Positions 26,446 through 36,153 of a stretch of DNA of 64,000 bases are shown here, in pieces. Within the stretch, counting starts at the first letter, position 1, and every line of letters starts with the position of its first letter. The stretch comes from CAVUFH01 sp963740835 (lineage in GTDB: Bacteria; Actinomycetota; Acidimicrobiia; IMCC26256; PALSA-610). A model generated the notes under the pieces. That model saw nothing but the letters and a program-made list of their open reading frames with translations. It did no database searches and was not told the origin of the DNA. The position numbers and the translations under genes are program-made. The DNA lies in NCBI GenBank assembly GCA_963740835.1, contig CAVUFH010000007.1, positions 868,001 through 932,000 on the forward strand. The letters run 5' to 3'.

Positions 26446-28072
26446 TCAGCCGACCCGAACGACGACGGAGTGCCACCCCGTTGCGCCGTCGGGAATAGGT
26501 GCGACTCGTTCCTCGGGCTGGACTGCCCCGGTCTTGTCGGTCGCACGCACTTCGATGCGGTGGTTGCCCGCGGTTGCATTCCACTCGTATTTCCACTGCC
26601 GCCAGGTGTCGATCGTCAACTCGTCGGCGAGCTCGGCGCGTGCCCACGGTCCTTCGTCGACGCGCACCTCGACGGCCTCGATGCCGCGATGTTGGGCCCA
26701 CGCAACACCCGCGACCGCGACCTTGCCCGGCGCGACGCGCGCGAGCGGTTTGGGAATGTCGATGCGCGACTCCGTCTTGATCGGACCCTGCTGGGCCCAA
26801 CCGCGCTCCGCCCAGTACGCATCGAAGTTCTCGAACGTGGTGAGCTCGAGATCGACGACCCACTTCGTTGCGGACACGTAGCCGTAGAGGCCGGGCACGA
26901 CCATGCGAACGGGGAAACCATGCTCGACGGGTAACGGCTCACCGTTCATTCCGAACGCGAGCAGGGCGTCGCGACCGTCGGTGATCGCGGCGACCGGCGT
27001 TCCCGAGGTCCACCCGTCGGCCGATGTGCTCTTCAATTGGTCGGCGTCGGGATGCACTCCCGCTTCTCGCAAGATGTCGGCCAGCGGCACGCCCAACCAC
27101 TTCGCGTTGCTGATCAACTTGCCGCCGACCTCGTTCGACACGCACGTGAGCGTGATGTCGCGCTCCACCACATTGCGCTTCAGCAGTTCGTCGAACGTGA
27201 ACCCCAGCTCGTGATCGACCATGCCGTGGACCTTCAGGCGCCACGACTCGGCCGTGATCTGCGGCACCGACGAGCGCGGTGTCGATCCGGTAGAAGTCCT
27301 TGTTGGGCGTGATGAACGGCGTCATGTCCGGCACGTCCACCATCGTCCCGGCCGGAAGGGGTGGCGCGGCCGACTGTGCCACCGGGAGGACGATGTTCTC
27401 CCGGCTCGCGGCGACGTCGAAGCGGTGCTTCAGCCACTTGCCGGCACCGCCGGCGACGACCGCGCCGACGGCGACGCCACCACTCAGCATGAAGAACCCG
27501 CGGCGATCGACCGCCGCCTTGCGTTCGGTCGTTCCCAAACGCTGGTGGAGCCGTTCGGCGAAGCCCGCGCCCTTCTCGTTGCGGACCTCGAGCACGGTCT
27601 TCGGCGCGTGCAACCGGTCGAGGAGCACGAGCAACGCCATGATCCCGGCGAGCGCGCCGACGAGGGGCGGCAGGATGTCGAGCGCGTGGCCGATTGGCCG
27701 TTGCACCGCGACGACCGCGCCCACGATCCCGAACGCGCCGATCCCGACGACACCGATCCACGGGCGGCGGTAGGCCAACGCGCCGATGACCAACCCGAGC
27801 ACCCCGATCACGATCAACATACCGATGCGCAGCGCGGCCTTGTCGTTCGTCCCGAACTGGTCGACGGCGAAGTTCTTCAACCAGATCGGCGTGCGATCGA
27901 TGAACTCGGCGCCGACCGCGTCGCGCGGTGACTGCACGTTACGGAACAGGCCGGCGACGAAGTCGCCCACGCCGAGTGCGAACGCGGCCGCGACGAGACC
28001 CGCCACGGCCGCGAGCGCCCTGGTGGTCCAGGGGCGCGCGTCAGTGCGAGTCGCGATGGTGGCCGTGGTCAC
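26446..28072 (-). CDS. Membrane-anchored sulfite-oxidase-like molybdenum enzyme, frameshifted
   Basis: The N-terminal part has four hydrophobic helices, then a twin-arginine-like segment (DRRGFFMLSGGVAVGAVVAGG). The catalytic part has the molybdenum-ligand Cys in ITLTCVSNEVGGKLI, followed by FPVRMVVPGLYGY and a C-terminal dimerisation-type beta domain. The frame breaks near 27264-27272; one extra base separates FYRIDTALV from PQITAESWRLKV. The catalytic domain probably faces outward. The substrate is unknown, as sulfite oxidase relatives also include YedY-type reductases. Confidence 0.87.
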
Positions 28073-28167
28073 ATCCTCTCTTCGGCGCGGATCATCTCAG
28101 CGGATGCATGTGGGTATTACAACGCGGCCGCAATCGCGGCGATTCCGTGTCAGATGGAGGAGGCGCC

Positions 28168-28476
28168 ATGGCTCCCACGCCCGCCGTCGGCTTGTTCGTG
28201 CAACTCGAAGCGAAACCGGGCAAGGAACAGGACGTGATCGCGTTTCTGGAAGGCGGCCAGCCGATCGTCGAAGAAGAGCCGGCGACGACCGCGTGGTTCG
28301 CGATCCGCCTCGGCCCGACGACGTTCGCCATCTTCGACGTGTTCCCGGACAACGGCGGGCGCCAGGCGCACCTCTCGGGTCGCGTCGCGGCCGCGCTCAT
28401 GGAGCGGGCGCCCGATCTGTTCTCCGAAGCGCCGTCGATCACGCCGGTGGACGTGCTCGCGTCGAAGCTCCCCTAG
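28168..28476 (+). CDS. ABM-type small monooxygenase-like protein
   Basis: About 102 residues, starting at ATG 28168 (GGAGGAGG upstream). LFVQLEAKPGKEQDVIAFLEGG, TAWFAIRLGPTTFAIFDVFPDN and RQAHLSGRVAAAL are the pattern of the antibiotic-biosynthesis-monooxygenase dimeric barrel. Enzyme activity is not established for most members. Confidence 0.87.
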   Translation: MAPTPAVGLFVQLEAKPGKEQDVIAFLEGGQPIVEEEPATTAWFAIRLGPTTFAIFDVFPDNGGRQAHLSGRVAAALMERAPDLFSEAPSITPVDVLASKLP

Positions 28477-28492
28477 CGAGCCGAGAAGCGCC

Positions 28493-28996
28493 TCAGCGCG
28501 GCCGGCCCGGGATCACCCGGCGGTACAGGTTGTCGAGGTAGCCGTCGACCTCGGCTTGCTTCCAGAACGTGAAGCCGAGCTTCCTGATCACGCCTTGGGA
28601 CGCGTCGTTGGTCGGGTCGATCATCGCGAGGAGCTCCCCGCGGAACGTCTCGGCGGCGACGGCCAGCACCGCGAGACCGGCCTCGGTCGCGTAGCCGCGC
28701 CCGCGCGCGTCGGGCACCAACCGGTACCCGAACTCCAAGCGGCGCTCGTCCTCGAAGTCGAACCAGGCGACACCCGAGTAGCCGATGATCGTTCCCGTCG
28801 CCCGTTCGATGACCGGCTGCTTCGCGAACGGCACCTCCGTCGCGGTCCGGAGCATCTCGTCGAACCGCGCATCGGCGGAATCGAGATCATGGACGCCAGC
28901 CGAGAACACCATGAACTCCGGCGTACAGAACAGCTCGACGAAGCGCTCCCGATCCGCGTCTCGCGGCAGCCGCACCTCCAACCGTTCCGTCAACAT
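28493..28996 (-). CDS. GNAT acetyltransferase of the RimJ/RimL type
   Basis: A 167-residue protein. LTERLEVRLPRDADRERFVELF at the N-terminus, IIGYSGVAWFDFEDERRLEFGYRLVP and the acetyl-CoA loop ARGRGYATEAGLAVLAVA are typical of RimJ/RimL-like acetyltransferases. It is convergent with the ABM protein. The following 205-base gap up to 29201 contains a short CGCCAC/GTGGCG dyad (29155-29168). Confidence 0.88.
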   Translation of the reverse strand: MLTERLEVRLPRDADRERFVELFCTPEFMVFSAGVHDLDSADARFDEMLRTATEVPFAKQPVIERATGTIIGYSGVAWFDFEDERRLEFGYRLVPDARGRGYATEAGLAVLAVAAETFRGELLAMIDPTNDASQGVIRKLGFTFWKQAEVDGYLDNLYRRVIPGRPR

Positions 28997-29201
28997 CGCC
29001 GGAGTCGCTCGTCGTCGCTCACGAAGCGAGCATCTTCTTCGCCGCGCGCGCTCACTCGCGAAACGCTAACCGGCCGCGATTTCGGCCGTCCCCATTTGTC
29101 GCGATCGACGGATCCGCACGGGCGCAGTTGTCCTCACGTTCTCGTGCAACAGTTCGCCACGTGTGGCGTGTTAGGTCACAGGAACGTCGCGGATCCCGTC
29201 C

Positions 29202-30896
29202 TCAATCTGCCGGGAGCGCGTACACGGAGCGGTCTCTGCCGGCGAACGTGGGTCGAGCAGTGAAGCCGAGTTGCTGCATCTCCGCCGCCCGCTCGTCGGT
29301 GAGCCAGTCGTTGTCGACGACGATGTCGCGCACGTGCAGGTCCCGCAGCGCCGCGATCGTCTGTTCACTGGGAAAATCGGCCATGTCCTTGCGCAGGTCG
29401 ATGTAGCGCTCGGGGAAGAACCCGGAGTACCCATTGACGAGCGGATGGCCGTGCTCGAGTCCGAGGAGCATTGCCGTGGTGGTCTCGGCGTAGTCGATCG
29501 AGCTCGGGCTCGCCGGGAACGGGATCATTGCGACCGGCGCGTCCGGTCGGCGCGAGAGGTACGCAACCCAGTCGGCGTTGTGCCCTGGGATTGCGGGCTG
29601 GGTGTGCAGCGGAGTCTGTGCGACCTCGATGATCGCGAGTGCAGTGAGGGCGATGGCGAGGAGTGCGCCCCAGCGGTGCCACCAGCGCCACAGTGCGTCG
29701 AGGCCGAGCCCGGCGAGCAGCGCGACACCCACCTGGGTCAGTACTGCGAACCGGTACGGGCTGCGGATGCGCGAGAGCCCGGGGAGGTGGTCGCGGAGGA
29801 GCTGGTACGGCGCCCAACCGAAGACATCGAGACCGAAGCCATCGGCCAGGAGAGAGGCGACGACGGCGACTGCGATGACCGCGATGATCCAACGCAGTTG
29901 CTTGCGCCGCGCACCGGCGAGGCCGAAGTACGCCAGCACGAGGAGGATCGTGCCCGGGTACAGCGCGAGCTGCGTGCCGTGCGCGGTACCGAGGAGCGGG
30001 AGGTGGGAGCCGAGCGCGGAGTCGCGCAAGCGGAACCAGTCGCGCGGGTTCGCGCCCAGATCGGCGACGACGTCACGCGGCCACGCGAACCCGCGGATGC
30101 GCGAGGACTGCGCGGCGAGGAACGGTCCCGCGAGGAGCAACATAACGGCGCCGGCGATCGCCGCGTGCGCGAGTTGCGCCAAACGCGGCTTCGTCCGCAG
30201 GACCATGACGAGAGTGACGATTGCAAGTGCCACCAAGAGGAAGTACGCGTAGTACTCACTCGTGAGGAACGACACCGCGACCCATACCCCGACGATCGCG
30301 GCCGGTTGCCAGTCCGGGTGGCGGAAGTATCGGAACAGCGCGTCGAGCCCGAACAGCATCGGGAACACCATCATGAGCTGCAAGACACCGAGCTCGTTCG
30401 CGACGAACGGCAGCGCCACCATCAACGCGCCGCCGAGCGACGCGGGCACGAACCCGACCCCGACGCCGTCGAGCAGGCGGGCGGCGGCGACACCGTTCAG
30501 CGTGAGCGCGCCGAGCAGGATGAGGGCGTAGGCGACGGTCACGCCGATCCCGAGCAGCGTGAGGACGTGGAACACCGCGCCGGTCAGCGGTTGCGGGTCG
30601 GAGAACGCGAAGGCACCCCGCGTCGGCGAGAAGATCGGCGCGTTCCAGTAGCCGCGACGGAAGGGGCCGAGGCCGCGCGCGTTCCACTCCAACGTCCAGA
30701 GGTTGAAGCGCGCGACGGTCGCGACCGGTTCCGAACCGATGGGCAACTGGCTGCCCATCCGCCGGACGAGCGGCCACGTGACCGCGATGGCGACCGCGCC
30801 CAGACCGACCGGGCGCCAGATGTGGGGACGCAGGGACCGAAAGCTACGACGTCCGGCGCCGGCGCATGTAGATGAACGCACCACCACCGGCGGCAA
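29202..30896 (-). CDS. Polytopic membrane protein, glycosyltransferase-C-like
   Basis: A 564-residue protein with ten or more hydrophobic helices and a C-terminal soluble part (IPFPASPSSIDYAETTTAML, HGHPLVNGYSGFFPERY). The layout and the C-terminal phrase resemble YfhO-like or GT-C membrane proteins. No catalytic DxD can be assigned with confidence. The first ATG at 30896 overlaps the upstream YcnI-like gene by 53 bases; an internal start near MGSQLPIG would remove the first helix, so the long form is kept. Confidence 0.75.
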   Translation of the reverse strand: MPPVVVRSSTCAGAGRRSFRSLRPHIWRPVGLGAVAIAVTWPLVRRMGSQLPIGSEPVATVARFNLWTLEWNARGLGPFRRGYWNAPIFSPTRGAFAFSDPQPLTGAVFHVLTLLGIGVTVAYALILLGALTLNGVAAARLLDGVGVGFVPASLGGALMVALPFVANELGVLQLMMVFPMLFGLDALFRYFRHPDWQPAAIVGVWVAVSFLTSEYYAYFLLVALAIVTLVMVLRTKPRLAQLAHAAIAGAVMLLLAGPFLAAQSSRIRGFAWPRDVVADLGANPRDWFRLRDSALGSHLPLLGTAHGTQLALYPGTILLVLAYFGLAGARRKQLRWIIAVIAVAVVASLLADGFGLDVFGWAPYQLLRDHLPGLSRIRSPYRFAVLTQVGVALLAGLGLDALWRWWHRWGALLAIALTALAIIEVAQTPLHTQPAIPGHNADWVAYLSRRPDAPVAMIPFPASPSSIDYAETTTAMLLGLEHGHPLVNGYSGFFPERYIDLRKDMADFPSEQTIAALRDLHVRDIVVDNDWLTDERAAEMQQLGFTARPTFAGRDRSVYALPAD

Positions 30897-31512
30897 TGAC
30901 GATCACCGCGATGACCACGACCGCGATCACCGTGCCGTTACTGTCGCTGCTGTCGCTCGTACTCGACGCTTCGTCGTGGTCATCGGCCGCGGTCGTCGAG
31001 TCGGTTCCTTCTTCGGCGTGGTGGTCTTCGTCGGCGGTCGCGCCGATCGTGAGCACGGGTGCCGGGTGATCGGGCTCCGGCCCACCCGGCGGTGTCGCTT
31101 CGATCCAGCGCACGACGTCGCCGTTGTCGTAGGTCTGCAGCGCGCGGAACTCGAGCGTCGTCGCGCCGGCGGGCAGCGTCGCGGTGAACGTCAGCTTCAC
31201 CTCGTCTTCACCGGTCAGGGGGCCGCCGGTCCACGTGATCCGGTCCGCGCTGACCGTCGAGGTCCAGCCCGGGGTGTCGGCGACGCTCACCTCGGTGAGC
31301 GTCTGGCCCTCAGGGAAGGCGAGTTCGACCTTGTTCGTGCCCGCGTTGTCCATCTCGTTCGGGACGGTGACCGTCATCGTCGACGGCTGACCGGCTTCGG
31401 CGTCGTCGGAGGTGATCTCGACGTGGGCGAACGCAGGACTCGCCAGGGCCAGCACGACCGCGACGACGAGTGCGGCCGGGACCCAGCGCTTGGGCTTGAG
31501 GAGGGTTGTCAT
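30844..31512 (-). CDS. YcnI-like copper-binding protein (DUF1775)
   Basis: A 222-residue exported protein. The signal peptide ends at ALASPAFA, so the mature protein begins His-Val-Glu, the N-terminal copper-brace His of YcnI proteins. NEMDNAGTNKVELAFPEG, the conserved ITWTGGPLTGEDEVKLTFTA and Trp residues follow. A His/Asp/Ser-rich linker and a C-terminal membrane helix with an RRRR tail complete it. It probably binds copper outside the membrane. Confidence 0.9.
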   Translation of the reverse strand: MTTLLKPKRWVPAALVVAVVLALASPAFAHVEITSDDAEAGQPSTMTVTVPNEMDNAGTNKVELAFPEGQTLTEVSVADTPGWTSTVSADRITWTGGPLTGEDEVKLTFTATLPAGATTLEFRALQTYDNGDVVRWIEATPPGGPEPDHPAPVLTIGATADEDHHAEEGTDSTTAADDHDEASSTSDSSDSNGTVIAVVVIAVIVIAAGGGAFIYMRRRRTS

Positions 31513-31682
31513 CGGAGGAGTAGTCGCTCGCCGGACCGTTCCGGTTCCCGGACCGAGGATTGCAGAGGGGCTCAGGGTCGAATCGATGAGCGTCGATCGT
31601 GAGTACAGGCGCTCCCCGGTCTCCTATTGTCAACGCCCCCGGGGCGGCCGACGGCCGCTCTCCAGTTCCACGGCGGGCCCCA

Positions 31683-32531
31683 ATGACACTGGCGTACGTG
31701 CATCCGCCCGCGGGTTGGGAGCGGCTGGGCTCGCGCGGCTGGGGTCCGTTCGTCACGCGCGAACAATTCCGGACGCCGAGCGGCGAGATCGTCACGTGGG
31801 AGTCGCGTGCCCACCGCAAGCGCCGGTTCCGCGCGCTCGGACAACGCGACTCGACGTGGTTCGCGCCGAAGGCCGTCGCGTGGTGGGTCGGCGTGCTGTT
31901 CATGGTCGGTTCCGCGTGCTTCGCGCTCGGTGCGCTTCCCGGCTATCTCGATCTGGTCGGCACGACCGCGGACAACGTCACGTACTTCGTCGGCTCGCTG
32001 TTCTTCACGTCCGCCGGGTTCCTGCAGTACTGGGAGGTCGTCAACGCGCCGATCACCCTCGACGGCGCACCTCGCGGCCGCCATCGCGTGTTCGCATGGG
32101 AACCGCGCCGCATCGACTGGTGGGCCACAGCCATCCAGTTCGTCGGCACCCTCTCCTTCAACGTCAGTACCGGCTTCGCGCTCGTGACCGAGCTCAACGC
32201 CTCACAGGTGAACCGTGTGGTGTGGCGACCCGATGCCATCGGTTCCGGCTGCTTCCTGGTGGCGAGCGCGCTCGCCTGGGCGGAGGTGAGCCACGGCCGG
32301 CTCTTCCGCCCGCGGTTCAACCTCTCCGGTTGGATCGCAATGCTGAACCTGTTGGGCTCCGTGGCGTTCGGCGTTTCCGCGATCGCGGCGAAGGTCGTGT
32401 CGGGCAGCGGCGAACCCCGCAATGTCGAGCTCGTCAACCTCGGCACGTTCATCGGCGCGCTGTGCTTCCTCGTCGGTGCGCTCCTCCTGCTGCCCGAACG
32501 CACCGAGGAAACCGCGACCGTCTCGGCGTGA
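31683..32531 (+). CDS. Polytopic membrane protein of unknown function
   Basis: About 282 residues from ATG 31683. A roughly 70-residue N-terminal soluble part (TLAYVHPPAGWERLG) precedes about six membrane helices. The first pair (WWVGVLFMVGSACFALGALP, NVTYFVGSLFFTSAGFLQYW) resembles YrhK-like helical pairs. I cannot assign a function. Confidence 0.75.
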   Translation: MTLAYVHPPAGWERLGSRGWGPFVTREQFRTPSGEIVTWESRAHRKRRFRALGQRDSTWFAPKAVAWWVGVLFMVGSACFALGALPGYLDLVGTTADNVTYFVGSLFFTSAGFLQYWEVVNAPITLDGAPRGRHRVFAWEPRRIDWWATAIQFVGTLSFNVSTGFALVTELNASQVNRVVWRPDAIGSGCFLVASALAWAEVSHGRLFRPRFNLSGWIAMLNLLGSVAFGVSAIAAKVVSGSGEPRNVELVNLGTFIGALCFLVGALLLLPERTEETATVSA

Positions 32532-32549
32532 GGCAGGATGGGCCGCATG

Positions 32550-32798
32550 CCTGACGGTTCCCTCCTCGAGCACCCACTGCTCGAAGGACGCGTCGCGGTC
32601 ATCACGGGCAGCGGGCGCGGGATCGGGCGCGCGCATGCGCTGCGGTGTGCCGCGTGCGGCGCGCGTGTCGTGGTGAACGACATCGGCGTGTCGATCACCG
32701 GAGAGCCGACCGACGAACGGCCCGGCGACGAGGTCGTGCGGACCATCCGGGAGATGCGCGGCGAAGCGGTGCTCGACGAGCGCTGCAAGCTCGAGTGA
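32550..32798 (+). pseudogene. Truncated short-chain dehydrogenase (N-terminal Rossmann fragment)
   Basis: Only about 82 residues remain. RVAVITGSGRGIGRAHALRCAACGARVVVNDIGV is the TGxxxGIG cofactor motif of SDR enzymes. The sequence ends after GDEVVRTIREMRGEAVLDERC, before the catalytic Tyr-x-x-x-Lys. No continuation is found in any frame before the convergent GMC gene. This is a true truncation, unlike the single-base breaks elsewhere. Confidence 0.75.
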
Positions 32799-32822
32799 GC
32801 GCGGCGACGCAGACGATCGCAG

Positions 32823-34328
32823 CTAGGAGGACGCGCACAGCTTCGTGGCGAGGCGCTCGGCCACCGCGACCGTTGTGAGGTGTGTATTGGCTTTCGGCAG
32901 ATCGGGCAGCACCGATGCGTCGCACACACGCAACGATTCGTAGCCGATCACGCGGCAGTCGAGATCGACCACGGCGGCCGCATCGTCCGGCGCACCCATG
33001 CGGCAGGTGCACGCGGCGTGCACGTAATCGGTGACGTTCTCGCGCAGCCACGCGTCGATCGCGTCTTCGGTTCCGAGCTCGTCGATCGGTGTCGTCAACG
33101 CCATCACCCCGTCGATCACTTCGGCGAGCGCCGGCTCGCGCACGAGATCGACGACTCGCCGCACGCCGTCGCGCAGGCGTACGAGGTCGCGATCGTCGGT
33201 GAGCATCCGGAACTCGACGGTCGGGTCGACGAGCGGATCCGCCGACTGCAACCGAACCGACCCGGACGAGAACACGCGCATCACCGCGGTCATGAGCCGG
33301 CCACCCGCGAGCGCGTCTGCAGTCGGCCCGACGCCGTCGAACCAGACGATCTGCATGTCGTTTGGTCCGGCGTCGGGGAGGCCGGATGTGTACCGGAGCA
33401 TCGACGTGAACACCGATGCATCGGGGTCGGTCAGGCGAGCCGGCTCCTTCAGCGCCAGTTCGAAGCCGGGTGTCGCGGCGTGATCCTTGAGGCCGGCGCC
33501 AACCGGGAGGCCGTCGCGCTCGCCGATACCCGAGCGCAGCAGGATCGCGGGCGAATGGATCGCGCCGGCGCTGAGGATGACGAGACGCGCCTCGATCTCC
33601 TCGCCGCTCGCGGTCCGCACCCCGACGGCACGGTGGCCGTCGAGCACAACCTGATCGACCAGCACGTCGCCCCGCACCGAAAGGTTCGGACGGTCGCGCG
33701 CGCCATCGAGGTACGCGTCGTTCGTCGACACGCGGTATCCGTCACGGACGGTACGCGCGACCCGGCTCACGCCGGTCGCGTCGGGCGCGTGGTAGTCGTC
33801 ACACGTCGCGTATCCGCGCGCGGTCGCAGCCGCGCGCACCACCCGGTCGAGCGGCGCCCGCGCGTCGATCGGAAGGCGGCAGAGCGGGATCGGACCGCCG
33901 CGCCCGTGCCCACCGTCGCCGCCGTAGTCGACATCGTCCTCGATCCGCAGGAACGCTTCGCGCATCTCCGGCCAGCCCCAGCCCGCGCACCCGAGTTCGC
34001 CGGCCCAACGTTCGTAGTCGTCGACGGTGCCGCGGATGGCACCCATCCCGTTGATCGCCGACGAACCACCCGCGCCGAATCCGCGCACATACAGCGACGG
34101 GGCCTGACGGGGCGCGCGCGTCGCCACCAGATTCGGCCACATCCGGCCCGGCTCCGACACCCCGCGGAAGAAGTTCGGTGATCGCAACGCGGCGGGCGCG
34201 TCCGCGCCCGCGTGATCCGGACCGGCCTCGAGCAGCAGCACCGACGCGGGTTGGGCCTCCGAGAGTCGCGCCGCGAGCACCGCGCCCGCGGATCCGGCAC
34301 CCACGATCACGACATCGGCCCCCGCCAT
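32823..34328 (-). CDS. GMC-family flavin oxidoreductase
   Basis: About 501 residues. ADVVIVGAGSAGAVLAARLSE is the FAD dinucleotide motif, GFGAGGSSAINGMGAIRG is GMC signature 1, and VILSAGAIHSPAILLRSGIG is GMC signature 2. The C-terminal catalytic region has HAACTCRMG and ANTHLTTVAVAERLA. The start at ATG 34328 is preferred because GGGAGGGG precedes it. It oxidises alcohols such as choline or sugars; the substrate is not readable. Confidence 0.92.
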   Translation of the reverse strand: MAGADVVIVGAGSAGAVLAARLSEAQPASVLLLEAGPDHAGADAPAALRSPNFFRGVSEPGRMWPNLVATRAPRQAPSLYVRGFGAGGSSAINGMGAIRGTVDDYERWAGELGCAGWGWPEMREAFLRIEDDVDYGGDGGHGRGGPIPLCRLPIDARAPLDRVVRAAATARGYATCDDYHAPDATGVSRVARTVRDGYRVSTNDAYLDGARDRPNLSVRGDVLVDQVVLDGHRAVGVRTASGEEIEARLVILSAGAIHSPAILLRSGIGERDGLPVGAGLKDHAATPGFELALKEPARLTDPDASVFTSMLRYTSGLPDAGPNDMQIVWFDGVGPTADALAGGRLMTAVMRVFSSGSVRLQSADPLVDPTVEFRMLTDDRDLVRLRDGVRRVVDLVREPALAEVIDGVMALTTPIDELGTEDAIDAWLRENVTDYVHAACTCRMGAPDDAAAVVDLDCRVIGYESLRVCDASVLPDLPKANTHLTTVAVAERLATKLCASS

Positions 34329-34450
34329 CGCCCCTCCCATCGCCCGAGGTGCTAATTCCACTACATCTGATGTGCGAGGTGTCCAACCAGCTCAGGGGTG
34401 CGGGCAAGCAGGTCGATACACGCACGACCTGTCGGCGAGGAGCGCCTGCC

Positions 34451-35119
34451 ATGAACACCTGTTCGCACTGCGGCTACTTGATGCCGGAATCCTGGGCGAC
34501 GTGCCGGCGTTGCCAGTCGCCGGTGCCGGTGCGCGTTCCCGAGCCCGCGCTCTCGGCGCCCGCCGGCGCCGACTTCTCGCCCGCCCCTCCCGCCGCGCCG
34601 GCGTGGGCACCGCCGCAAGACGCGGACGTGACGATCCACACCTTGGATGTGCCGGTGTGGTGGCAGGATCCGCGTTTCGCACTCGCGCTCACCGGCCTCG
34701 GGTTCGTGTGCATCCTGGCGGCCGCGTTCGCGCTCCCGTGGATGGAGTTCGGTGGCTTCGTGCGCGCCAGCCTCTCGTACCGAGACGCGCAGGAGTTCCT
34801 CAGCGCGCGCGACTCCTTCACCCGCCTCGCGCTCGATCTCGGGCCGATCATCCTGCTCGCCGACATGCTGCTCGTCGGCTGGCGGCTCGCGACCACGGGT
34901 CGCATCGGCCATGAAGCGATCGCGGCGCCGGCCGGACTCGTGCTGCTCGTGCTCTACGTCGCGAACCAGATCCAGGGCATGGCGGTCGGCATCAACGGCA
35001 CCGGCACCGACGGCGTGTTCGGCATCCACGCGAGCATCGGGAGCGGCCCCTGGCTGGCACTGTTCGGCTGCGGGTGCCTGATCGGCGGCGGGGTGTTCGG
35101 ACCGCGCGCCCGCGTCTGA
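34451..35119 (+). CDS. Zinc-ribbon membrane protein of unknown function
   Basis: A 222-residue protein starting at ATG 34451. An N-terminal zinc ribbon (CSHCGYLMPESWATCRRC) is followed by a Pro/Ala-rich linker and about four membrane helices. Such zinc-ribbon membrane proteins are common and uncharacterised. Its stop is two bases from that of the convergent gnd gene. Confidence 0.8.
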   Translation: MNTCSHCGYLMPESWATCRRCQSPVPVRVPEPALSAPAGADFSPAPPAAPAWAPPQDADVTIHTLDVPVWWQDPRFALALTGLGFVCILAAAFALPWMEFGGFVRASLSYRDAQEFLSARDSFTRLALDLGPIILLADMLLVGWRLATTGRIGHEAIAAPAGLVLLVLYVANQIQGMAVGINGTGTDGVFGIHASIGSGPWLALFGCGCLIGGGVFGPRARV

Positions 35120-35121
35120 GT

Positions 35122-36153
35122 TCAGTCCGCCTTCTCCGCGTGACCGCCGAATTCGCTCCGCATCGCGGAGAGGATCTTGTCCGTGAACTCGCCGAGCCCG
35201 CGCGACTCGAAGCGCTCGATCAGCGCCGCGGTGATGACCGGCGCGGGCACACCCTCGTCGATCGCGGCGAGCACGGTCCACCGCCCTTCGCCCGAGTCGG
35301 AGACGCGTCCTGCGAATTCGTCCAGGCGCGGTGAACGCGCGAGCGCGTCGGCGACGAGATCGACGAGCCACGACGAGATGACCGAACCGCGCCGCCACAC
35401 CTCCGCAACTTCGCCGACGTCGATCTCGTACTGATACGCCTCGGGATCGCGTAGCGGCGTCGTCTCCGCGTCGACGACGTACGGATGGAGCCCCGCGTCC
35501 GCGTGCTTGATGATGCTCAACCCTTCGGCGATCGCGGCCATCATCCCGTACTCGATCCCGTTGTGGACCATCTTCACGAAGTGGCCCGCGCCGTTCGGAC
35601 CGCAGTGCAGGTACCCCTCCGACGCGGTCCCGTCCGACCGGGTTCTCCCGGGTGTCGGATCGGCCATCCCGGCACCGGGTGCGATCGTCTTGAACACCGG
35701 ATCGAGCCGCGCGACCGGTTCCTCCTCACCGCCGATCATCAGACAGAAGCCCCGCTCGAGCCCGAACACACCGCCCGACGTCCCGACGTCGACGTAGTGG
35801 ATCTGGTTCGCCGCGAGTGCCTTCGCCCGCGCGATGTCGTCGCGGTAGTACGAGTTGCCGCCGTCGATCACCGCGTCGTCGGGCGCGAGCAGCGGCGCGA
35901 GCTGGTCGAGCGTGGGCTGCACGATCGCCGCGGGCAGCATCAGCCACAGGTTCCGCGGCGGCTCGAGCTTGGCGACGAAGTCCGCGAGCGACGACGCGCC
36001 GACGGCACCTTCGGCCTCGAGGTTCTTCACCGCGAGCTCGTTGACGTCGAAAACGACGCACCGGTGGCCATCGCGCATCAGGCGGCGGACGAGGTTCGCG
36101 CCCATACGCCCGAGACCGATCATGCCGAGCTGCGTCGGCCTGTCAGTTGTCAT
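35122..36153 (-). CDS. gnd: 6-phosphogluconate dehydrogenase, short form
   Basis: About 343 residues. LGMIGLGRMGANLVRRLM is the nucleotide-binding motif; the catalytic region has VDVGTSGGVFGLERGFCLMIGG and HCGPNGAGHFVKMVHNGIEYGMM with the catalytic Lys. The short length matches the NAD-preferring class rather than the longer enzymes of about 470 residues. It oxidatively decarboxylates 6-phosphogluconate to ribulose-5-phosphate. Its start overlaps the stop of ppgK (ATGA). Confidence 0.92.
   Translation of the reverse strand: MTTDRPTQLGMIGLGRMGANLVRRLMRDGHRCVVFDVNELAVKNLEAEGAVGASSLADFVAKLEPPRNLWLMLPAAIVQPTLDQLAPLLAPDDAVIDGGNSYYRDDIARAKALAANQIHYVDVGTSGGVFGLERGFCLMIGGEEEPVARLDPVFKTIAPGAGMADPTPGRTRSDGTASEGYLHCGPNGAGHFVKMVHNGIEYGMMAAIAEGLSIIKHADAGLHPYVVDAETTPLRDPEAYQYEIDVGEVAEVWRRGSVISSWLVDLVADALARSPRLDEFAGRVSDSGEGRWTVLAAIDEGVPAPVITAALIERFESRGLGEFTDKILSAMRSEFGGHAEKAD

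Noticed and set aside
32880..34181. Plus-strand frame of 433 codons
   Set aside because: Antisense shadow of the GMC oxidoreductase.
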